Source: Halanaerobiales bacterium
GTDB taxonomy: Bacteria > Bacillota > Halanaerobiia > Halanaerobiales > M55B127
Direction: 5' to 3'
DNA: 51,927 bases
Assembly: GCA_018399995.1 (NCBI GenBank)
Contig: JAGYMU010000006.1
Location: 1 to 51,927, forward strand
The translations under genes were made by a program, and so were the position numbers. The first letter of the stretch is position 1; each line of letters opens with the position of its first letter. Of the stretch, positions 45,619-51,927 are shown piece by piece. The notes beneath the pieces were generated by a model. The model saw nothing but the letters and a program-made list of their open reading frames with translations, ran no database searches and was not told where the DNA came from.

Positions 45619-47179
45619 CTTTAATTTCCAACTCCTTAGAAAATACTTCAGCAAAAGGATTAAAATAATCAATATCTTTCTTTATCACACCATCGGCACC
45701 TTTTCCACCATCGATAGGTCTTTTAATATCTGCAAATATACCTTCAGAAAGGGACTGCATTAGACCTTTTTTAGCTATTACTTTTAATAATTCGGCAGTT
45801 TCTTTTAATACTTGATCAGCTCTTTTTTGAATTTTTCCATTAGAGTTAAAGGTAATTTCACTGCTGATATTACGAGCAGAATTAAACACATGTTTAGCAT
45901 TTTCTATACTTAAGGCCCGATCCTGTATAAAAGGAGTATGAATTGCTTCTGTTAACATACCCAGTAACTGGATCGATTGATCAGTTATAATTGAAGCAAA
46001 GTTGAACATACCATCCATGAGATGGCCCTTAAAAATATCACCATTCATATATTTAGTTGGTGGCATGTACTTTAATGGGGCATCAGGAAAAATCTGTCTT
46101 ACTAACTGAGCTTGAGCAATCTCCAATAAAAAGCTGTCTTTAATTTCTGGATTAATTTCAAATGCATGACCTAAACCCAACTGTTCGTTCTTTAAACCAG
46201 TTCTAAGACCCAACTCCTGATTAATAAACTGAGAAGCTAAAACTGTATGTGACTCTTCTAAAGAATCAGCAGTAGTCAAATAGTTGTCCTCACCAGTATT
46301 AATGATTATCCCTGCATAGGCATTTATCATCCTGGAAAAATGCTGGTCAACAAAGGTTCTTTTCATATTTATATCTCTAAAAAGTATACCATACATCGCA
46401 TCATTTAACATCATATCTAGTCTTTCTTCTGCACCCATCTGCGCTATCTCAGGCATAGCTAAACCCGAACAGTAGTTAACAAGCTGAATATATCGTTTTT
46501 CCTCTTCTATCACTTGATCTAAGGCATCTCTCATTATCTTGAAGTTAGCCTGGGTAGCATATGTTCCACCAAAACCTTCTGTAGTGGGGCCATAAGGTAC
46601 ATAATCTAATAAACTTTGGGCAGTACTTCTAATAACTGCAATAATATCAGCACCTTCTCTGGCTGCAGCCTTTGCCTGTTTTACATCTTCATTTATGTTA
46701 CCTGTGGCAACAATTACATAAAGCCAGGGTTTTAATCCAAGTGGGTATTTAGACTGCATCATTTCTCTTTTTTTGACCTGTTGTTTTATCTGTTCAGATT
46801 TTTTTTCAGAAATTTCTAATATAAATTCTATAATATCTTTGTTTTTTTCTTTGGGGAGTGAAAATAAGTCGATTTTTCCTTCAGATATCTCTTCTGCTAA
46901 TCTTTGTGCCGGTAGACCAGTTTGAATTAATCCATTTCCAAACCAATACGAAATACCTTTATTTAATTTCTGTTCATTTCGGACTTTATCTACTATTACA
47001 TTTGGTAGGGGAATTCCATGTTCATCAACTCCATCAACACCCAAAAATCTCAAAACTGTTCTTTCTACTGAAGTAGTTGTGTTATTGACTATCTTTTTTT
47101 CTACCTTATCAGCAATACTTTTAGTATAATTTCTGCAAAGTGAGATTAGTTTTTGATCTAAATCTAATTTATTGTTCAA
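45608..47179 (-). CDS. kamD: Lysine 5,6-aminomutase alpha subunit
   Basis: This is the catalytic TIM-barrel partner of KamE, 523 residues, of typical length. Recognisable segments are NTTTSVERTVLRFLGVDGVDEHGIPLPN, ISYWFGNGLIQTGLPAQRLAEEI, AVIRSTAQSLLDYVPYGPTTEGFGGTYATQ and the long C-terminal part PPTKYMNGDIFKGHLMDGMFN. The start is TTG at 47179, 7 bases after AAAGGAGG. It lies 21 bases after kamB. Substrate choice between L-beta-lysine and D-lysine cannot be read, but the downstream genes fit the beta-lysine route. Confidence 0.95.
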   Translation of the reverse strand: MNNKLDLDQKLISLCRNYTKSIADKVEKKIVNNTTTSVERTVLRFLGVDGVDEHGIPLPNVIVDKVRNEQKLNKGISYWFGNGLIQTGLPAQRLAEEISEGKIDLFSLPKEKNKDIIEFILEISEKKSEQIKQQVKKREMMQSKYPLGLKPWLYVIVATGNINEDVKQAKAAAREGADIIAVIRSTAQSLLDYVPYGPTTEGFGGTYATQANFKIMRDALDQVIEEEKRYIQLVNYCSGLAMPEIAQMGAEERLDMMLNDAMYGILFRDINMKRTFVDQHFSRMINAYAGIIINTGEDNYLTTADSLEESHTVLASQFINQELGLRTGLKNEQLGLGHAFEINPEIKDSFLLEIAQAQLVRQIFPDAPLKYMPPTKYMNGDIFKGHLMDGMFNFASIITDQSIQLLGMLTEAIHTPFIQDRALSIENAKHVFNSARNISSEITFNSNGKIQKRADQVLKETAELLKVIAKKGLMQSLSEGIFADIKRPIDGGKGADGVIKKDIDYFNPFAEVFSKELEIKDER

Positions 47180-47200
47180 AATATTCCTCCTTTCGATATT

Positions 47201-48232
47201 TTAACTTTTGACATTAAATACTTCAATATCGAACTCTTCTTTTATTTTTTTATAAAAATCAGATGCTATAAAATCTTTCCCATAAGGATTAAAGGGATTA
47301 ATTGTAATCGCTATTAGATTTATTTTAAAAAGTACTTTAAGCTTAATATTTCTCTTTTTTAACCGATTATATACCATTTGATCTAAAAATATTTTAGTCG
47401 AATCAGAAACTAATACAGTTAGTTTTTCAAGACCTAAATCAATTAAAACATTAGCAGTAGTATTGGTAAATGCACCCTGTAGTAGTATATATTTAATATT
47501 AATTTTATTGCTCTTTAATATATCCGTATTGTTTTTTAAAAAAAGATTTGATAGTACTGGTTTATAAGAAAAAATATTGTTATCTTTTGTCCAGATTAAA
47601 TTATTTTTTTTATTATAGTTATCTTTTAAAACGAGTAAATCTTTTTCATTTTTTAAACTATCTGTTAACAGTTTCTTAACCTCATATTTGGTTTTTATAA
47701 TTACCTGATCAATATTTTGACCGATTACTGCTCCCGTTGTTAATATTACAGCATCACTTAATATCGGTAGGGCAGAACTTTTTCTGTCAAGAGCGCCATC
47801 TATTATTAAATAATCTATATGATCAACTAGAATTTCTTTTATTTCTTTCAGCTGGCTGCTTCTGTTTACACCTACAAGTTGAGCTTCTCCTTCTGATAAA
47901 CTTTTATATATCTTTACCCTACCCATTGTAGATTGAATATTTGTTTCTTTTATAAATTTAAACTTTAGTTTTATATTATTTACTGCCTTTTCGGCAGTAA
48001 CAAAATAGGTATTGGGATGGATCTTAACCGGCGGCTTTTTTAGCTTAGTTAACAGATCATATTTTTCTCCATCACGACCATATGACATTATAGCCACCTT
48101 TTTTTGCATTAAAAAAAAGTCCTCAATAACCTTATTTAAGGTTACTGTTTTCCCAGTATTTTTAGCCAACCCAATTATTGATAGGGTTTTAATATTATTT
48201 TTTATAATTAGATCACTTATTTTAGAAGACAT
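47201..48232 (-). CDS. kamB: KamB-like aminomutase reactivase subunit (P-loop protein)
   Basis: This 343-residue P-loop NTPase-like protein has Walker A LAKNTGKTVTLN (about residues 23-34) and ends in ITINPFNPYGKDFIASDFY. Its position directly before kamD fits KamB, which works with the MutS-like ATPase KamC to reactivate lysine 5,6-aminomutase. The assignment rests on context, the P-loop and length. No kamC is present in the window, so it may act alone or with a distant partner. It is the first gene behind the putative sigma-54 promoter; GAGGGG precedes the ATG. Confidence 0.68.
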   Translation of the reverse strand: MSSKISDLIIKNNIKTLSIIGLAKNTGKTVTLNKVIEDFFLMQKKVAIMSYGRDGEKYDLLTKLKKPPVKIHPNTYFVTAEKAVNNIKLKFKFIKETNIQSTMGRVKIYKSLSEGEAQLVGVNRSSQLKEIKEILVDHIDYLIIDGALDRKSSALPILSDAVILTTGAVIGQNIDQVIIKTKYEVKKLLTDSLKNEKDLLVLKDNYNKKNNLIWTKDNNIFSYKPVLSNLFLKNNTDILKSNKINIKYILLQGAFTNTTANVLIDLGLEKLTVLVSDSTKIFLDQMVYNRLKKRNIKLKVLFKINLIAITINPFNPYGKDFIASDFYKKIKEEFDIEVFNVKS

Positions 48233-48256
48233 CTACTTTCCCCTCTTTATTAAAAT

Positions 48257-48272
48257 TGCAATTTCTGTTCCA
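48257..48272 (-). promoter_or_regulatory. Sigma-54 (-24/-12) promoter for the kam operon
   Basis: The minus-strand sequence TGGAACAGAAATTGCA matches the sigma-54 consensus TGGCAC-N5-TTGCW with one change (C to A). It has the invariant GG and GC at the required 10-base spacing. The predicted start, about 12 bases beyond the GC, leaves a short leader whose first bases are the GAGGGG of kamB. A sigma-54 activator gene lies two genes upstream. Confidence 0.72.
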
Positions 48273-48283
48273 TATTATATTTG

Positions 48284-49207
48284 CTATAAAGATAAAATAA
48301 ACGGAACTAAAATCGGCACCAATATCGATAAAACCATACCACTTATAAATGCCAGGACTGCGATATCTTCACCGGCTGTTTTTTTTATTAAAGGTAGGGT
48401 TACATCCATTGTAGTGGCACCACCAGGACCAATTGAAGGTATCTTTCCAAAATATCTTACAATAAAGGGAAGAGTAATTATTGTTAATAATTCTCTAATT
48501 ACATTAGTTAAAAATGCAATAGAACCCAGTTCAACACTGTGTATATTTGTTATCAAAACTGCAGAAAGACTGTACCATCCAAAACCTGCTCCTACAGCCA
48601 AAGCATCTTTGATTACCATCTTTAAAAAGAAACTAGCAAAAAAACTGCCCAAAAGGGTACCGATTACAATTAATATCGGGATTATTAATATTTTAAAACC
48701 TAATATCTTAAGTCCTCTAAAGGCCTCTTTGTTTAAACCTATATCAACTCCAACCCCAAATAACAATACTGCCAGGGCATATGTAGTAATAATTTCTATT
48801 AGGTTAATCGAATCATTATTCAACACACTAAGACCTAAAATTATTCCTATAATGACTGAAAATATAATAATTATTGTTAGTCTATGATCAGATTCTTCTT
48901 GATCTAACTTTTCAGCATTTTTTAGTTCTAGATAATTTTCTTTTAAGAACATGGAAAATACTTTCAATAAAATTACACTACCTATAATTGAGAATAATGC
49001 TAATATAAAAGATTTGAACCCTATTACCCCAATTTGAGTAATTATATTTCTATCAACACCAATCCTTGCACCCATTGATCCTAATAATATTATTAAACCC
49101 AATTCTGTAATATAACCTGAAAACCTATAAAACAGATCTGGTAACGGTTTGAAATAACCAATTAGAAATCCTGTAAATAAAAATATTAAAATTAATGTTA
49201 TATCCAT
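48284..49207 (-). CDS. lysO: LysO-family (YbjE/DUF340) amino acid transporter
   Basis: This 307-residue membrane protein has about eight or nine helices and the LysO hallmarks: LGLIILLGSMGARIGVD in the first half and LAVGAGFGWYSLSAVLI plus IPSIGPGGATTMDVTLPLI in the second. E. coli LysO exports lysine and thialysine. Here it is the second gene of a catabolic locus, so it might move lysine, beta-lysine or an end-product in either direction. TAGGAGTG precedes the ATG. It begins 17 bases after the activator gene, and the sigma-54 promoter follows its stop. Confidence 0.88.
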   Translation of the reverse strand: MDITLILIFLFTGFLIGYFKPLPDLFYRFSGYITELGLIILLGSMGARIGVDRNIITQIGVIGFKSFILALFSIIGSVILLKVFSMFLKENYLELKNAEKLDQEESDHRLTIIIIFSVIIGIILGLSVLNNDSINLIEIITTYALAVLLFGVGVDIGLNKEAFRGLKILGFKILIIPILIVIGTLLGSFFASFFLKMVIKDALAVGAGFGWYSLSAVLITNIHSVELGSIAFLTNVIRELLTIITLPFIVRYFGKIPSIGPGGATTMDVTLPLIKKTAGEDIAVLAFISGMVLSILVPILVPFILSL

Positions 49208-49224
49208 ATTTTCACTCCTATAGT

Positions 49225-50694
49225 TTATGATTTTATGTCATATTTTTTTAGTTTATACTGTAATGACTGTCTTGAAATATCTAGTTTTCTAGCTGCAGCA
49301 CTAATATTAAAACCCGTTTTATTTAAAGCTTTTTTAATAAGTTTTAACTCAATATCTTCTAAAAAAATATCTAAAGCAGGCAGTTGATCTTGGTCTATAA
49401 TTTGATTTGGGAATCTATTGTCACTCTTGCTTTTTTGATCTTTACTTAATCTTTCATTAATATATCCTGGTAAATCACTTAATACTAAAGTGCTCCCCAA
49501 CTGTTTTACATTATAAGCACTCTCTATAACGTGTTTGAGCTCTCTAATATTACCAGGCCAATTATAGTTTAAAAAAATCTCTTTTAAATCAGATGATATA
49601 CCTATGATCTCCTTATTAAACTCCTTATTATAATGTTGTATAAAGTAATCGGTTAATAAAAGTATATCATCTTTTCTATTTTTTAAAGGGGGTAATTTAA
49701 TATGAACAACATTTAATCTATAATATAAGTCCTCTCTCAAATCATTCAACTCAAAAGCTTTATCAGGATGAACATTCATCGTAGTAATAATTCTAACATC
49801 AACTTCTTTCTCTTTTTGTCCTCCAATTCTTCTAACTCTACCATCTTGTAAAACTCTAAGTAACTTTGCCTGTAAAGCAAGATCCATTGAGTTTATTTCA
49901 TCTAAGAGTATTGTTCCTCCATCAGCCATTTCAAAAAGACCGGGTTTACTCCTTGCACCTGTAAAACTGCCTTTTTCTGTTCCAAAAAGTAATGATTCAA
50001 GAAGATCCTTTGGTAAAGCTGCACAGTTTTGGGCAATAAAATCATTTTTTCTTCTTCTACTAGCATTATGTATACTTTGGGCAAATAGTTCTTTACCTGT
50101 ACCTGTCTCACCATATATTAAAACAGAGGAATCACTTTGAGCTGATTTCATGGCATTACTTACAACTTTATTGAAATTACTGTTTTGTCCAATTATATCA
50201 GAAAATTCATAGTTTGTATTATTATCTCTTTTTATATCATTATCAACTTTAATATCTTTTTTATTGACTTGAAGCTTTTCTCTCAAATCAGTAATATTAT
50301 CAACAAGCTGTTCAGTTTGTGTAATATCTTTTGATATTTCTACAGCTCCCACACTGTTGTCAGAAAATACAATTGCTAAGGTATGGTTTATTGTTGTTAT
50401 CTTTTTCCCCCGATAGTTTATTATCGTCTGTTTATGATTAAAATAGCTTTTTTTATTCTTTAAGGTCTTCATTAAAGTTGAGGTCTCTAAGGTAAGAGAT
50501 GGAAATACTTCAAAAATATTTTTACCCAGTACTTCCTCTGGTTTGAGACCATCAATTTCAGAGGCTTTTTTATTATATAATATTGTGTTTCCTCTCTGGT
50601 CAACTATATGTATTCCTTCATTTAAGTTATTAAAAAGCTTACACAAACTATCTTTATCAATATTCATCTTATCTAAAAACCATTTCTGTTCCAT
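49225..50694 (-). CDS. PAS-AAA-Fis sigma-54-dependent transcriptional activator
   Basis: This 489-residue enhancer-binding protein has an N-terminal PAS sensor (about 20-130; GIHIVDQRGNTILYNKKASEIDG) and a linker. The AAA+ domain (about 168-395) has Walker A GETGTGKELFAQ, the sigma-54 contact loop GSFTGAR in place of GAFTGA, Walker B GGTILLDEI, and the Arg fingers in REDLYYRLNVV. The C-terminal Fis-type helix-turn-helix is ISAAARKLDISRQSLQYKLKKY. It probably senses a ligand through PAS and activates the kam promoter. AGGGGG precedes the ATG. Confidence 0.92.
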   Translation of the reverse strand: MEQKWFLDKMNIDKDSLCKLFNNLNEGIHIVDQRGNTILYNKKASEIDGLKPEEVLGKNIFEVFPSLTLETSTLMKTLKNKKSYFNHKQTIINYRGKKITTINHTLAIVFSDNSVGAVEISKDITQTEQLVDNITDLREKLQVNKKDIKVDNDIKRDNNTNYEFSDIIGQNSNFNKVVSNAMKSAQSDSSVLIYGETGTGKELFAQSIHNASRRRKNDFIAQNCAALPKDLLESLLFGTEKGSFTGARSKPGLFEMADGGTILLDEINSMDLALQAKLLRVLQDGRVRRIGGQKEKEVDVRIITTMNVHPDKAFELNDLREDLYYRLNVVHIKLPPLKNRKDDILLLTDYFIQHYNKEFNKEIIGISSDLKEIFLNYNWPGNIRELKHVIESAYNVKQLGSTLVLSDLPGYINERLSKDQKSKSDNRFPNQIIDQDQLPALDIFLEDIELKLIKKALNKTGFNISAAARKLDISRQSLQYKLKKYDIKS

Positions 50695-50757
50695 AATAAT
50701 CCCCCTATCTTTTCTATATTAATCACTTCTACTAAAGGTAATTTAAGTCCTTTATTT

Positions 50758-50777
50758 TATGCAAATTATTTTGCATA
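50758..50777. promoter_or_regulatory. 20-base palindrome in the activator/amidohydrolase divergent region
   Basis: TATGCAAA-TTAT-TTTGCATA is a perfect inverted repeat with 8-base arms. It overlaps a TAAAAT -10-like box for the activator gene (minus strand, 50754-50759). A second short palindrome, TTGCGCAA, is at 50790-50797. Fis-type regulators bind such dyads, so this may be an operator for autoregulation or for control of the divergent gene. Confidence 0.55.
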
Positions 50778-50848
50778 TTGAAAAATTTCTTGCGCAAAAA
50801 AGGAATAAATTATACTAATCTGGAAAGTATAAAATGAGGGGTGAAAAC

Positions 50849-51927
50849 ATGAACCAAAAAAACTTATTTGTAAATGTTAATATAGCTGATAACAAATTTA
50901 ATAATTCAATACTAGTTGAAGATGGAATTATTAAAGAAATTGGAAAAGGAATTCAATTAAAAGATACCATAAGTGAAGATACAAAAATAATTGATCTAAA
51001 TAACAGATTTTTAATACCTTCTTTTACAGATGCCCACCTACATTATTTTTATTATGCTTTAAAAAAAGAAAGTATCGATCTTAAAGACTGTAACAGCATC
51101 TCAGAAGTATATAATAAGATTAAAAGCAAAACAGATCAATTAGATTCAAAACATTGGGTAACTGTCATAAACTGGGATGAAGAAAAGTATTCCAACAGTG
51201 AACTAATGGATAGGCATTTTTTAGATAAAATATCTAAAAATGTCCCTATCTTAGTAAAAAGAAGATGTTTACACCTGGCTTATGTAAATTCAAAAGCCTT
51301 AAAAATTGCTAAAATAAACAAAAACTCACCTGATCCAGTCGGTGGTAAAATATTAAGAAATAAAGACGGAATACCAACTGGAGTTCTTCAGGATGAATCA
51401 ATAACAAAATTTGATGATATTATACTTAATAATTATAAAGATCGTTTTAAAAATATATTAGAAGATAATTTTAAAGATTTTCTTAAATATGGTATAACTA
51501 CTATTCATACTGATGACTTCTGGCAGAAAAAATACAGAAAGCAGATATTAAAAAGCTATATTGAGCTTGCTAGAGAAGACAAACTACCTCTCGATATTAT
51601 ACTACAGTTAAGAGTAAATAGTATTGATGATTTTAACTTTCACTTAAAAATAAAGGATAAGGTTAAAGGATTAAAAAGATTAAATACAGGCCCTGTTAAG
51701 TTTATGTTAGATGGTTCTTTAGGTGGTAGAACTGCTGCTTTAAGAAAACCCTATACAGATCAGACAGATACAAAAGGAGAGCTGCTTTATAAAAAAGAAA
51801 AGTTAGAAAGTTTAATAAATCAGGCTTACAAACTTAACTTTCAACCAGCAGTACATGCTATCGGTATTAAAGCAGTAGAATTAATAGTTAAAATATATGA
51901 AAAAATAAATAAAAAATATCCAGATAA
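50849..51927 (+). CDS. YtcJ-like metal-dependent amidohydrolase (cut by window edge)
   Basis: The first 359 codons are present; the 3' end lies beyond the window. It resembles amidohydrolase family 3 (YtcJ-like). There is a small N-terminal beta domain (residues 1-55; SILVEDGIIKEIGKG), then the metal motif FTDAHLHYFYYAL (HxH), KFMLDGSLGGRTAALRKPYTD, which matches the family's DGSLG segment, and a later metal His in FQPAVHAIG. Such enzymes hydrolyse amide or cyclic amide bonds of N-acyl compounds. It is divergent from the sigma-54 activator of the lysine locus. GAGGGGTGA precedes the ATG. The substrate is unknown. Confidence 0.85.
   Translation, partial: MNQKNLFVNVNIADNKFNNSILVEDGIIKEIGKGIQLKDTISEDTKIIDLNNRFLIPSFTDAHLHYFYYALKKESIDLKDCNSISEVYNKIKSKTDQLDSKHWVTVINWDEEKYSNSELMDRHFLDKISKNVPILVKRRCLHLAYVNSKALKIAKINKNSPDPVGGKILRNKDGIPTGVLQDESITKFDDIILNNYKDRFKNILEDNFKDFLKYGITTIHTDDFWQKKYRKQILKSYIELAREDKLPLDIILQLRVNSIDDFNFHLKIKDKVKGLKRLNTGPVKFMLDGSLGGRTAALRKPYTDQTDTKGELLYKKEKLESLINQAYKLNFQPAVHAIGIKAVELIVKIYEKINKKYPD

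Noticed and set aside
48012-48887. Long plus-strand open frame (291 codons) opposite kamB and lysO
   Set aside because: Its translation is low-complexity and lacks family motifs, while both minus-strand genes beneath it have clear family features and ribosome binding sites.

Overview
The window is AT-rich, densely coded and mostly transcribed from the minus strand. It looks like part of the chromosome of an anaerobic, Gram-negative-type (diderm) Firmicute, with Halanaerobiales my best guess. The grounds are: ATG, GTG and TTG starts behind strong AGGAGG-type ribosome binding sites; Firmicute gene orders (DUF1934-argS, feoA-feoB-mrp); anaerobe oxygen defence (rubrerythrin, superoxide reductase, CoA-disulfide reductase); amino-acid fermentation genes; and MsbA-like, LpxB-related and O-antigen-ligase genes that imply an outer membrane. 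The taxon is an inference, not something the sequence proves. I saw no rRNA, tRNA, CRISPR, phage or intact insertion sequence.

Layout. 1-6869 (minus): DUF1934, argS, pyrG, a crotonase, a HAD phosphatase and ridA, then a separately promoted zinc-ribbon protein coupled to the start of fba (cut by the window edge). 6902-10973: thiol and redox genes (flavodoxin-like, trxA, a two-domain protein disulfide oxidoreductase), a decayed flavodoxin-family pseudogene, and a CHASE2 membrane protein with a degenerate adenylate-cyclase domain. 11028-15196: M18 aminopeptidase, a plus-strand ccdA-resA pair and a CoA-disulfide reductase. 15506-18467: Fur-box-controlled feoA-feoB-mrp. 18504-27221: an MFS transporter, then envelope genes (O-antigen ligase, two LpxB-related proteins, MsbA-like exporter, GT2) and a histidine phosphatase. 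27435-35581: a cobalamin-riboswitch-controlled B12 salvage operon, cobU-cobQ-cbiB-cobT-cobS-pduX-cobD-btuF. 35605-39302: pgi, a membrane pseudokinase and nadE. 39394-41168: mug, and rubrerythrin-superoxide reductase behind a perfect consensus promoter.

41188-51927 is the most interesting part, a lysine/beta-lysine fermentation locus. On the minus strand run a sigma-54 activator, a LysO-family transporter, kamB, kamD, kamE, kal, kce, kdd, a free-methionine-sulfoxide reductase and a DUF4438 protein. An amidohydrolase diverges from it and runs off the window. A -24/-12 type sigma-54 promoter with exact GG-N10-GC spacing lies just before kamB. Neither lysine 2,3-aminomutase (kamA) nor the reactivase partner kamC is in the window. 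The locus could therefore be fed by beta-lysine, for example from an acylated osmolyte, rather than by lysine directly. The B12 salvage operon could supply the adenosylcobalamin that KamDE needs, linking the two halves of the window.
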